A DNA stretch of 35,666 bases from Vulcanimicrobiota bacterium (GTDB lineage Bacteria > Vulcanimicrobiota > Vulcanimicrobiia > Vulcanimicrobiales > Vulcanimicrobiaceae). Positions 1 through 6,999 of the stretch are shown here, piece after piece. The stretch is from positions 1 to 35,666 of the forward strand of contig PMFP01000095.1 in the NCBI GenBank assembly GCA_003155175.1, given 5' to 3'. Numbering within the stretch: position 1 is the stretch's first letter; every line of letters starts with the position of its first letter. The notes beneath the pieces were generated by a model, which saw nothing but the letters and a program-made list of their open reading frames with translations, ran no database searches and was not told the DNA's origin. The position numbers and the translations under genes are program-made.

Positions 1-768
1 CTGCGCATCGAGGACACCGACCGCGCCCGCTTCGTCGCCACCTCCGAGCAGATGATCTTCGACGCCCTGCGCTGGGCCGGCCTCACCTGGGACGAAGGCC
101 CCGACGTCGGCGGCCCTTACGGCCCCTACCGCCAATCCGAGCGCCTCGACATCTATGCCGAACACACTGAGCGGCTACTCCTCGAAGGGAAAGCGTACCG
201 CTGCTTCTGTACCCAGGAGGACCTGGAAGCCGAACGCCAGCGCGCCGTCGACGAGCATCTCCCACAGATCTACTCCGGCCACTGCCGTTTGCTCACCCAA
301 GTTGAAATCGGCAGGAATCTTGCCGCCGGCCTGCCCTACGCCGTCCGCCTCAAAATCGAAGACCACCCCCTCCGCTTCCACGACCTTCTACGCGGCCCAG
401 TCGAGTTTGCTGCCGACGCAGTCAGCGACCCGGTTCTCGTCCGCTCGGCAAGCGGCGTCTCCGCGGGCATTCCTGTCTACAACTACGTCGTCACCATCGA
501 CGACGCGCTGATGCAAATCACCCACGTCATTCGCGGCGACGACCACATCTCCAACACCCCCAGGCAGGTCGCCATCTACCAGGCCTTCGGTTGGCCGGTG
601 CCGGAGTTCGCCCATCTCTCCACCATTCTCGGCCCCGATCGCGAGCGCCTCTCCAACGGGATGGCCTCGGGGGCCAACTCCACCTTCCGCCAGATGGGCT
701 ACCTGCCTGAAGCCATGGCCAATTACCTGGCACTGCTTGGCTGGGGCGCGGAAGACGGCAAATCCGAT
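1..768 (+). pseudogene. gltX: glutamyl-tRNA synthetase fragment, truncated at both ends
   Basis: Reading frame 1 is open from the first base and encodes a central part of a class I glutamyl-tRNA synthetase, which charges tRNA-Glu in the cytoplasm. Visible marks are LRIEDTDRAR at the window edge, a CFC...YSGHC zinc-type insert (about residues 68-93) and the conserved run VIRGDDHISNTPRQ. The HIGH motif would lie upstream of the window. The KMSKS-equivalent, normally LSKRHG, reads LSNGMA here, so the catalytic lysine is missing. Homology stops after LALLGWGAEDGK at about 762-768; the following residues do not resemble GluRS, and roughly 170 C-terminal residues including the anticodon-binding domain are absent. 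The frame continues meaninglessly to a stop at 867. A functional enzyme is therefore unlikely. It is either a pseudogene remnant at a rearrangement or one half of a chimeric contig join. Family identity is clear; the cause of the damage is not. Confidence 0.85.
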
Positions 769-772
769 GCCG
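759..772. other. breakpoint: gltX fragment joined to unrelated minus-strand gene
   Basis: GluRS homology on the plus strand ends here, and the minus-strand reading frame that begins at 831 with a good ribosome binding site runs into antisense gltX sequence at the same place. Two genes cannot be cut at one point by ordinary decay, so this is a junction. Either the chromosome was rearranged here or two unrelated sequences were joined during library preparation or assembly. No target duplication or inverted terminal repeat is visible around it. Confidence 0.7.
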
Positions 773-831
773 ACCGATGCCAGAGAGGCAACGATGACGA
801 GGGCGGCCTTCGCCCAGGGCTTCAAGTTCAT
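763..831 (-). pseudogene. 5' end of a membrane or exported protein gene, cut at the breakpoint
   Basis: An ATG at 831 is preceded by GAGGAG with about 6 bases of spacing, a strong Shine-Dalgarno. The peptide starts MNLKPWAKAALVIVASLASV and continues with small hydrophobic residues: a positively charged start then one hydrophobic segment, as in a signal peptide or signal anchor. After about 23 residues the frame enters antisense gltX and no longer looks like protein. It lies 80 bases downstream of the membrane-protein gene ending at 912 and is probably the next gene of the M-box-controlled operon. Too little is left to name a family. Confidence 0.55.
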
Positions 832-911
832 GTCTACTCCTCGTGTCGCGACCGATCTGGGTCGTGACGTTCGCACGGTTGAAAGCCGCCCCGCAGAACG
901 CGGAGACGGGG

Positions 912-1550
912 CTATGCGATCGAGGGCGGCGGCGCTCGCTCTCCGAGGCAGCAAAACGCGAAATGGGGCAACGCCAGGACGCGGTTGTGGCCGCGCATCG
1001 CCGACTCAGCCGAACGTTGCGCTTCGCGGTTCACGAAGGTCCGGATCAGGCCCAACACGCGGACCGTCGCGCCCGCGAGCGCGCCGACGCCGCGCGCCAA
1101 TGCAAAGACGATCGCAACGCACGCGACGGCGTGCGCCGCGAGCCCATACACGAGGGGAGCGCCAAGCCACAACGCACCGCCTAGATCGTGTCCGTAGACG
1201 GCGATCTGCTCGAGCGTCTCCATGGAATAGAGCGCGGCAATTTGAAGCGCGAATGCGATCGGGAGCAGGCGCCCCAAGCCGGATCCGAGTGCCTTGTCGG
1301 ATGCCGCCAACCAGTCCGGCGATGGTCCGTTCGCATCCGCGAGATGGCTGCGAACGCGCAGAGCGACGGCAAGCCCGGCGGCGACCACACCGGCAATCAG
1401 CGCGGGGACGACGTCGAGGCTGCTGTGATCCGTGAAGTTGCCGCTGCCGAACGCACCATGATTGGAAGCAAATTCCACGACGGGGTCCGCAACCGCCGCC
1501 GCGATAACCCCCGCTGCAAGACAGAACCAAAACCGAATCGCGCGTATCAA
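912..1550 (-). CDS. multi-pass membrane protein of unknown function in the M-box operon
   Basis: About 212 residues with four or five hydrophobic segments: RFWFCLAAGVIAAAV near the N-terminus, VVPALIAGVVAAGLAVAL, LLPIAFALQIAALY, and a long LWLGAPLVYGLAAHAVACVAIVFALA region followed by another apolar stretch. Between the first two is an acidic, His-containing periplasmic-type loop (ADPVVEFASNHG, NFTDHSSLD) that could bind a cation; that is a guess. I chose TTG at 1550 because AAAGG lies about 10 bases upstream and the protein then starts directly at its first membrane segment; the frame also extends to a GTG at 1607. I do not recognise the family. In particular I see no MgtE, CorA, MgtA or MgtC signature. 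It lies third among the more secure ORFs behind a Mg2+ riboswitch, so a role in cation homeostasis is inferred from position only. Confidence 0.65.
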   Translation of the reverse strand: MIRAIRFWFCLAAGVIAAAVADPVVEFASNHGAFGSGNFTDHSSLDVVPALIAGVVAAGLAVALRVRSHLADANGPSPDWLAASDKALGSGLGRLLPIAFALQIAALYSMETLEQIAVYGHDLGGALWLGAPLVYGLAAHAVACVAIVFALARGVGALAGATVRVLGLIRTFVNREAQRSAESAMRGHNRVLALPHFAFCCLGERAPPPSIA

Positions 1551-1628
1551 GACGTCATGACCTTTACCACCGCCGCAAGACGCCCCTCTCGTGGAACGGG
1601 CGGGCACGGCTCAGGAAGCCCCCAGTCT

Positions 1629-1823
1629 TTAATTTCCGATTTGCGGAAAGATCGTTTGTAGGGTGGAGATGGCCGTAAGCGCGATTGCGACGGTGCTCCA
1701 GGCGACGACGTTAAATAGCAGCAGCGAGAGAAACATTACAATGTTCCGCCACGGGGCCCGGCCGGCAAATGGACGTTCGCTCGATCTGAGTGCGGTCTTC
1801 GACCGCTTCACGATCGTGGCCAA
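1629..1823 (-). CDS. 64-residue single-pass membrane protein, M-box operon
   Basis: The start appears to be TTG at 1823, two bases after the stop of the preceding 46-residue ORF, which suggests translational coupling; no separate Shine-Dalgarno is visible. The N-terminal 28 residues are basic (KRSK, RSSER, GRAPWR) and are followed by one strong hydrophobic helix, IVMFLSLLLFNVVAWSTVAIAL. This suggests a single-span protein with a cytoplasmic positive tail. Small single-span proteins are common modulators of cation transporters (MgtR, MgtS and KdpF are examples), but no sequence similarity to any of them is claimed. A GTG at codon 5 is an alternative start. Function unknown. Confidence 0.5.
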   Translation of the reverse strand: MATIVKRSKTALRSSERPFAGRAPWRNIVMFLSLLLFNVVAWSTVAIALTAISTLQTIFPQIGN

Positions 1824-1825
1824 CG

Positions 1826-1966
1826 CTATGGGGGCGTACGCCAGGTGACGAGGGCACGCCAGGGCGAGAACGCCGGGGTTTCGCTGAATTGATTGGCTCG
1901 CAGCTGGTCGTTGTGGACGTGCCGGGACTGGAAGGCGCGCAGCAGCGCAGCCATCATGGTTTTCAT
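1826..1966 (-). CDS. 46-residue small protein, first well-supported ORF after the M-box
   Basis: An ATG at 1966 is preceded by AAGGAG with 7 bases of spacing, the best ribosome binding site of this operon. The peptide begins MKTMMAALLRAFQSRHVHND and ends TWRTPP. Third codon positions are mostly G or C as in the real genes nearby, which supports coding. The first 12 residues could form an amphipathic helix, and the remainder is polar with two His and three Trp/Phe-rich spots. The ORF begins inside an ATGA overlap with a possible leader ORF and ends 2 bases before the next gene. I do not recognise a family. It would be missed by many gene callers because of its length. Confidence 0.5.
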   Translation of the reverse strand: MKTMMAALLRAFQSRHVHNDQLRANQFSETPAFSPWRALVTWRTPP

Positions 1967-2067
1967 GGCGGTTCTCCTTGGTTTAGGTTGCCGCGCCGCT
2001 GAACGACGCTCGCATAGCGGCTCGTCGCGAGCCTGCGGGTTGAAGATCGACCTGGTCCATCGTCCAT
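1963..2067 (-). CDS. possible 34-residue leader peptide downstream of the M-box terminator
   Basis: AAAGGAGG lies about 12 bases upstream of an ATG at 2067, just past the M-box terminator. The peptide starts MDDGPGRSST, is rich in Arg and Ser, ends GEPP, and its TGA overlaps the start of the 46-residue ORF as ATGA. Against it being a selected protein, the codons GGA, CCA, CGA, AGG, CTA and CAA are unlike the GC-ending codons of neighbouring genes. It could act as a leader whose translation affects the following ORF, as mgtL does in enterobacteria, or be a chance frame in the 5' UTR. Confidence 0.3.
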   Translation of the reverse strand: MDDGPGRSSTRRLATSRYASVVQRRGNLNQGEPP

Positions 2068-2101
2068 CGCGGAATATTACCTCCTTTCACGTCGAGCGAG
2101 C

Positions 2102-2135
2102 AAAACAGAAACGCCGCCGGAGCTCTCCGGCGGCG
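2102..2135 (-). terminator. intrinsic terminator of the M-box expression platform
   Basis: Bases 2112-2135 form a perfect 11-bp stem with a 2-base centre (CGCCGCCGGAG paired with CTCCGGCGGCG). Read on the minus strand it is followed by TTTCTGTTTT (2102-2111). It lies 27 bases after the riboswitch core and before the first ORF, where a Mg2+-dependent attenuator belongs. No gene lies between the riboswitch and this hairpin, so it is a regulatory and not an end-of-operon terminator. Confidence 0.85.
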
Positions 2136-2162
2136 AGGAAATCATGGCGAAAAATCGCAAGA

Positions 2163-2323
2163 TTCGTCCTCTACGTCCGGGGTTTGGCACCGCGCGCCGT
2201 AGAGCCCGGGGGCTCAGCCGCATTAGATCCCGCCTTGATGTCGACGGGGCCTGGTCACCCATTGGCGTCTCTCGACGTTTCCGGGCAGCGGCCTGTTTTC
2301 GCGCGGACGCCTCGCCTAACGAG
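2163..2323 (-). promoter_or_regulatory. M-box (ykoK leader) magnesium riboswitch
   Basis: Read on the minus strand, the segment contains the conserved M-box blocks in order: GTTAGGCGAGGC at the 5' end, GCTGCCCGGAAACGTC, GAGAGACGCCAATGGGT, ACATCAAGG, TAATGCGGCTGAG, GGTGCCAAA, with GCTCTACG pairing with CGTAGAG at the 3' end. These match the well-known Bacillus subtilis mgtE leader block for block, including the AGACGCCAATGGGT core. M-boxes bind several Mg2+ ions; in high Mg2+ the compact fold lets a terminator form, and in low Mg2+ transcription continues. A promoter sits at its 5' end and a terminator at its 3' end. It belongs to the minus-strand operon at 1966-763, not to the esterase, which ends at 2357. 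Confidence 0.95.
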
Positions 2324-2325
2324 GA

Positions 2326-2354
2326 TCCATAAACATGATACTCCCGCGTGTCAA
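2326..2354 (-). promoter_or_regulatory. sigma70-type promoter of the M-box operon
   Basis: On the minus strand, TTGACA (2354-2349) and TATGGA (2331-2326) are separated by exactly 17 bases. Transcription would start around 2320-2317, which coincides with the first conserved base block of the M-box. The -35 box lies just after the stop codon of the esterase gene, so this operon has its own promoter. Confidence 0.8.
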
Positions 2355-2356
2355 CC

Positions 2357-3469
2357 CTATCGCCCGCTAGAAGATTCGCCGGCAGGCAACGCTTGCTTCA
2401 TTTCTCCTATCATATATCCGAACAAGTCGCCGTTGTAATCGAACACCGTCCAATGGTCGGCTCTGGGGACGTAGACGATCTCCGCACCGGCCCCGAGCTT
2501 TTGCAGTACGGCATCCAGGAGATGCACCGAACCCTCGAGATGAAAGGTGTCCTGATCGCCGACGAAAATGTGGATCTTTCCTCGCAACGAGTTGCTCAGG
2601 CGCGGCCACTGTTTGGCGAGCAAGCTCGCGACGTCGTAGTGATCTTCCCAGTATTGGATGACGGCCGGATCGACGGCTCCGGTCTTCCAGTCGAACATCG
2701 TTTCCGGTTTTCCGTCGGGCCCTTTAGGGCTGTAAGCGGCGTCGTCGGAGCGAAACTGTTCGGGAAGCCGGTAGAGCAAGTCGCGCATACTTCCCCCGTA
2801 GAGGCCCGAACCTCGCATGACGTACGGCTTCCCCGTCGCGTCGTGGAACATATTCGCTTGCGGCGAGAGCAAATCTGCACCCGTGAAATCGCGAAAGTCG
2901 ACGGGGTCCGGCGACACGGACCACACGCCGCCGAAGACGCCCGGCTGTGTGATTTGCAGCCACAGGGCCGCCCACCCGCCCGAAGAGTGACCCTCGAGAA
3001 AGCGGTCGGCGGGGTCCGGAATCGTCCTGAGTTTCGAATCGATGAAGGGAACGAACTCTTGTGAAACGGCCGAGTCCCACGGCCCGTTGTTGGCCGAGTC
3101 CGCGAAGAGCGTGTGGACGTTTTTGAAATTGGGCTCGAGGACGACGATGATGAATTCCACGCCATTGGCCCGCATCGGCTTCTGCCAGCGAAGCTCGTCC
3201 GGGACGCCCAGGTCAGACGTGCCGTCGAGCGCGGGAACCACGTAAATCGTCGGATAGCGGCGATCCGGCTGCTTATAGTACGAATCCGGGAGTACGATGT
3301 GAGCGCGCATCACGACGGGTTGATTCCAGAACGCGCTCAGCAGCGTGCTCGTATAATCGGCGACCAAATATTGATCTTCGGCGGCGCCGGCGGGCGCGAA
3401 CGAAAGCACGCAGGCGAAGATCGCCAGGAGGATGGACGCTACCGCCGGGTCAGACCGGAAGAGGCGCAA
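2357..3469 (-). CDS. exported esterase, alpha/beta hydrolase of the esterase D-like family
   Basis: About 370 residues when started at TTG 3469. That start avoids a long overlap with the upstream gene and puts a Sec signal peptide at the N-terminus (ILLAIFACVLSFAPAGAAED). The mature part has the pattern of the PF00756 'putative esterase' family: YPTIYVVPALDG early, the nucleophile elbow GHSSGG (Ser at about residue 162), and near the C-terminus VGDQDTFHLEG and RADHW, the likely acid region and catalytic His. Such enzymes hydrolyse carboxylic esters, and relatives include feruloyl esterases and siderophore or mycolyl-type esterases. The substrate cannot be told from sequence. The upstream gene's stop is 8 bases before this start, so they are probably co-transcribed. 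Confidence 0.75.
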   Translation of the reverse strand: MRLFRSDPAVASILLAIFACVLSFAPAGAAEDQYLVADYTSTLLSAFWNQPVVMRAHIVLPDSYYKQPDRRYPTIYVVPALDGTSDLGVPDELRWQKPMRANGVEFIIVVLEPNFKNVHTLFADSANNGPWDSAVSQEFVPFIDSKLRTIPDPADRFLEGHSSGGWAALWLQITQPGVFGGVWSVSPDPVDFRDFTGADLLSPQANMFHDATGKPYVMRGSGLYGGSMRDLLYRLPEQFRSDDAAYSPKGPDGKPETMFDWKTGAVDPAVIQYWEDHYDVASLLAKQWPRLSNSLRGKIHIFVGDQDTFHLEGSVHLLDAVLQKLGAGAEIVYVPRADHWTVFDYNGDLFGYMIGEMKQALPAGESSSGR

Positions 3470-3477
3470 AATCTGCT

Positions 3478-4248
3478 TTACGTTTTTCCGAGGAACGAGC
3501 TGACGTCGAAGTAGAAGTCGCGCGAGCTGTTGTTGACGGAGCAGCGAGCGGCGACTTTGTCGTAGTTCTTTCCGCCGTTCGTTACGAGTGACTGTTGCGG
3601 GGCGATCCACTTGCCCGCGCCGCTCGCGTCGCACGCGTGGAGCGCGAGATAGGCGTATTCGGCACGGACGCCGGCCTCTTCGTTTGCGGCTTTAATCACG
3701 ATGGCGTCGGCGAACGAGGCTCCGTCGTGAAGCGCCGGCTTTGCGTTGCTCGGGCCAAGAAAGGCTACCCAATTATTAGACATCTGAGCCGTGATCTGCG
3801 CGACTTTGCCGTTTACGATCAGAAACGCGTAGAAGAGGCCGTGGTTGTCGCTGTAGATCGACGATGGTCCATCGGGCGTTTGGTCGGTTCGGACGAAGCG
3901 ATCTTTCCGAATCGCGGCGACGGCGGTCGCGGGGTCTCCAAGCGTGACGCCCAAGGCGGACGGCAGAGCCGTGGTCGCCGTCGGCGTTTGCGAGGGGTCT
4001 TGGGGCGGCGTAGCGCTCACGGCGACGGCGATCACGCGCCCCGCCTTGACGTGCATGAATTGTTCGAGGTTGCCGGCCGGCGTCAGATAGAGATACACGG
4101 TCTCGCCGGATTGCTCGCGGTCTCCGAGCGGATCGCCACGTTCGGCGACGAGCTGCTGCGCGGTTTGTCCGAGGGTCACGCCGGCGAACGAGGGGAGCAC
4201 CGGAGCGGGCGTGGCGCCGGCCGCGAGCGCGAGAAGCACGGAGAGCAT
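3478..4248 (-). CDS. exported protein with two similar domains, function unknown
   Basis: 256 residues. An N-terminal signal peptide (MLSVLLALAAGATPAPV) is followed by two copies of a motif: SFAGVTLGQTAQQLVAERGDP at the start and SALGVTLGDPATAVAAIRKD after a Thr/Pro-rich linker. This looks like a tandem BLIP/SmpA-like fold or a similar small exported domain in which 'GVTLG' opens a helix, but I cannot assign a named family with confidence. The C-terminus has two Cys (HACDAS and AARCSVN) that could form a disulfide outside the cytoplasm. It immediately precedes the exported esterase gene. Confidence 0.7.
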   Translation of the reverse strand: MLSVLLALAAGATPAPVLPSFAGVTLGQTAQQLVAERGDPLGDREQSGETVYLYLTPAGNLEQFMHVKAGRVIAVAVSATPPQDPSQTPTATTALPSALGVTLGDPATAVAAIRKDRFVRTDQTPDGPSSIYSDNHGLFYAFLIVNGKVAQITAQMSNNWVAFLGPSNAKPALHDGASFADAIVIKAANEEAGVRAEYAYLALHACDASGAGKWIAPQQSLVTNGGKNYDKVAARCSVNNSSRDFYFDVSSFLGKT

Positions 4249-4292
4249 AGTCGCCGGTTAAACGCGACGCGCCGCTGTCCTGTGACCGCGGT

Positions 4293-5429
4293 TTACGTCC
4301 GGGCCGCCGTCGCCTCGAAGAAATGGAAACCCGGCGCGATTTCGGTGGCGGTTTTCCAGGCCGCGTCTCGCATCGTTCGCCGAACGTCTTCGAGGCCGTC
4401 GTTCCACAACTCGGTGACGGTCCGCTCGGAGAAGTCCACGTCCTTGAACGACTGCGCGCGCGCGTTCGCGTCGTTGATCAAGCGCACCCAGCCGACCGAA
4501 TGCGGATCGCTTACGTCGGTCAGCTTCCGAACGTCGGCGTCGTCGCGGAGCTCGGCGGGAAGCTTTTCCAGCAGGCGCCGGAGGGCCGCGCGAAGCTCCT
4601 CGCGCTCCCGGATCCGGTCCCAACTCATGCGCTGCTTGCTCGCGTACTGAATGTCCTTGACGCGTTCGGCGGCCTGCTCGAGCGTTTGTGGCGTTTGCGC
4701 CCGCGGATTGAAGACGTCGGCTTGGATGATCAGCACGTCCTTGTGAGCGGTTTCGTCGGCCGCGTACCAGAGCGGCGAATTCGATGCGATGCCGCCGTCC
4801 CAGTAGAATTCGCCGTCGATCTCGACAGGCGGGAAACCCGGCGGCAGCGCGCCGCTGGCGCGCACGTGGTCGGGCCGGAGCTCGATGCGATGGTTGTCGA
4901 AGTACACCGACTCGGAGTTACGCACGTTCACGGCACCAAGCGAAAGGCGGACGGCCTTGGCGTTGATGAGATCGAAATCGGCGAGCTCGGAAAGCGTGCG
5001 ATTGAGCGGCTCGGTGTCGTAGTAGCTGAGCGCTGCGAGGGAGCCGGGCGGAGCTAGGAACGGCGGCGGCACGCGCGGCGTGAAGAATCCGGGGATTCCG
5101 AACGCGATCGCGTTCGCAACGTGCATGCGTGCGACGAACGGCTGGAACGGTTCCATCGCCGCCGGCATGACGTCCGGGGCCGAGCTCGACATGCGCTCCC
5201 AGAATTCGCGAAGGCGTGCCACGCGCCGCTCCGGCGGGTTGCCGGCGATCAGCGCCGCGTTGATCGCGCCGATCGAGACGCCGACGACCCAATCGGGCGC
5301 GAAACCCGCTTCCGAGAGGCCTTGGTAGACGCCGGCTTGATAGGCGCCGAGGGCTCCGCCGCCTTGCAGCGCTAGGACCACGTGATCGAATTTCCGGACG
5401 CCGGTCGAATTGTCGCTCATGCCCGGCAT
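4293..5429 (-). CDS. patatin-like phospholipase
   Basis: 378 residues. The patatin catalytic dyad is visible: the oxyanion-hole glycine run LQGGGALGAYQAG (residues 21-33), the nucleophile elbow GVSIG with Ser52, and the aspartate motif DGGIASN with Asp211. The order and spacing are those of bacterial patatins. The C-terminal third, with KDIQYASKQRMSWDRIRE, resembles the DUF3734 extension that follows patatin in many soil bacteria. There is no signal peptide, so the enzyme is probably cytoplasmic or membrane-associated and releases fatty acids from phospholipids or acyl esters. It starts 5 bases from the end of the amino-acid permease gene upstream on the same strand, suggesting a shared transcript. 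Confidence 0.9.
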   Translation of the reverse strand: MPGMSDNSTGVRKFDHVVLALQGGGALGAYQAGVYQGLSEAGFAPDWVVGVSIGAINAALIAGNPPERRVARLREFWERMSSSAPDVMPAAMEPFQPFVARMHVANAIAFGIPGFFTPRVPPPFLAPPGSLAALSYYDTEPLNRTLSELADFDLINAKAVRLSLGAVNVRNSESVYFDNHRIELRPDHVRASGALPPGFPPVEIDGEFYWDGGIASNSPLWYAADETAHKDVLIIQADVFNPRAQTPQTLEQAAERVKDIQYASKQRMSWDRIREREELRAALRRLLEKLPAELRDDADVRKLTDVSDPHSVGWVRLINDANARAQSFKDVDFSERTVTELWNDGLEDVRRTMRDAAWKTATEIAPGFHFFEATAART

Positions 5430-5434
5430 AACAC

Positions 5435-6949
5435 CTACGCTTCGAGAAGCGCTTCGGGCTCCTCAACCGGCACGACGTCGTCGGGGTTGGAGTTGCGGAA
5501 CCCGTAACTGAAGAAGAAGATCAGGCCGACGACGAGCGCCAGCGCGAACCACTCCCACGTCGAGCGCGAAAGCCCGAAGACGGCCAGGAAGAGCGAAAAC
5601 GCGATGCCCAGTAACGGAAACAGAGGCACGAACGGGCACCGGAAACTGCGCGGGAGATGCGGGTTGCGCTTGCGCAGATAGAGTACGCCCGCGCAGACGA
5701 CCGTAAAGGCCATCAGCGTGCCGATGTTTACCAGATTGAGCAGCGCGTTGAGGGGCACGATCAGCGTGAGGAGCGCGACGGCCACGCCGGTGATGAGCGT
5801 CGTCACGACCGGGGTCTTAAAGCGCGGGCTTACCATGGCAACGATCGGCGGCAGCATCTTGTCGCGGGCCATGACGTAGAAGATGCGGGTTTGGCCGAGC
5901 AGCGAGCTGAGCGCGACGCTGGTCGTTCCGGCCAGCACGCCCATCACGATGATCCACGTCAGCCACTGCTGGTGAAGCGGCGCCAGCGCGTAGACCAGCG
6001 GGTCCTTGACCGGCACCTGCGCCCACGGCACCGCGCCGACCAGCACGATCGCCGTCGCGCAGTAGATCAGCGTGCCGATCGCGAGCGCGCCGATCACCCC
6101 GACCGGGACGTCCCACTGCGGGTTCTTGCATTCTTCCGCGGTGGTCGTGGCGGCGTCGAAGCCGATGTAACTGAAGAAGACGTACGCGCCGATCGCGATG
6201 ATCCCGTACGGCTGCGTGGATTCCGCCGTGCCGCCGAAGGGGTGCAGTTCCCCCCAGCCCTTGGGGTTGAAATCGTGCAAGTTCGCGCCGTGGAAGAGCG
6301 TGATGCCCGCAACGATGAAGACGGCCAGCGCCGAGATTTTCAGCACGACGAAGATATTGTTGGCGGTTGCAGATTCGCGGATCCCCAGCGAGAGCAGCAG
6401 GCTGAGACCGAGCACGAACGCCGCGCCGACGACGTCGTATTGCGAGTGCACGAGATCCCAACTGCTCGCGTGCCACCACGGCCCGTTGATGACTAAGTTG
6501 GATTGCTGCGCCCAAACCGGCAGAGCCACGCCCGCGCTCTTGAGCACGTCTTGAATCGCCGCGGAGAATTGCTGGGCCACGGGCGCGGCGCTGATGCCGT
6601 ATTCGAAGATGAGCGCGAACCCGATGATCCACGCGAAGAGCTTGCCCAGCGTCGCGTAGGCATAGGTGTAGGCGCTGCCGGCGACGGGAACCATCGCCCC
6701 GAGCTCCGCGTAGCAGAGCGCGGCGAAGAACGACGTAACGCCCGCCAACAAATAGGAGATGATGACGGCGGGGCCGGCCCCCTTGACGCCGGTGCCGATG
6801 GTGGTGAAGATGCCGCCGCCGATCATCGTGCCCAGGCCGATGGCGACCAGATCCTTTGCCGTCAGCGCCCGGCGCAGGATCTTGCGCGAGCCCAGTTCGC
6901 GCAGCTTTTCAACGTTTGTCGTAGCAAACAGTTGGGAGACGAACGACAT
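5435..6949 (-). CDS. APC-superfamily amino-acid permease (cationic amino acid transporter type)
   Basis: 504 residues with about 12 membrane segments plus a short hydrophilic C-terminal tail. The N-terminus carries the family signature: RRALTAKDLVAIGLGTMIGGGIFTTIG, then GPAVIISYLLAGVTSFFAALCYAELGAMVPVAGSAYTYAYATLG. The first contains the GxGxxIGxGIF-type substrate-backbone loop of helix 1. The sequence SYIGFDAATTTAEECKNPQWDVPVGVI in helix 6-7 is typical of the CAT group (YfnA/GkApcT type). It should be a proton-coupled importer of amino acids at the inner membrane; the exact substrate is not readable. It lies upstream of the patatin gene on the same strand. Confidence 0.93.
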   Translation of the reverse strand: MSFVSQLFATTNVEKLRELGSRKILRRALTAKDLVAIGLGTMIGGGIFTTIGTGVKGAGPAVIISYLLAGVTSFFAALCYAELGAMVPVAGSAYTYAYATLGKLFAWIIGFALIFEYGISAAPVAQQFSAAIQDVLKSAGVALPVWAQQSNLVINGPWWHASSWDLVHSQYDVVGAAFVLGLSLLLSLGIRESATANNIFVVLKISALAVFIVAGITLFHGANLHDFNPKGWGELHPFGGTAESTQPYGIIAIGAYVFFSYIGFDAATTTAEECKNPQWDVPVGVIGALAIGTLIYCATAIVLVGAVPWAQVPVKDPLVYALAPLHQQWLTWIIVMGVLAGTTSVALSSLLGQTRIFYVMARDKMLPPIVAMVSPRFKTPVVTTLITGVAVALLTLIVPLNALLNLVNIGTLMAFTVVCAGVLYLRKRNPHLPRSFRCPFVPLFPLLGIAFSLFLAVFGLSRSTWEWFALALVVGLIFFFSYGFRNSNPDDVVPVEEPEALLEA

Positions 6950-6999
6950 TCCCCGTCGGTTCGAAGGTGGGCGGGGGCCGTCCCCCCAAGCGCGAGCAG

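Noticed and set aside
763..1966. MgtE, CorA, MgtA or MgtC encoded behind the M-box
   Set aside because: None of the membrane proteins shows CBS domains, the GMN motif, the P-type ATPase DKTG motif or the MgtC signature.
2348..3064. Plus-strand open frame of 238 codons inside the esterase region
   Set aside because: It is antisense to an esterase with complete catalytic motifs; its own product has no recognisable motif and high Arg content typical of GC-rich shadow frames.
5657..6496. Plus-strand open frame of 279 codons antisense to the permease
   Set aside because: The minus strand encodes a 12-helix APC permease with clear signatures; the plus frame is a low-complexity Arg/Asp shadow.
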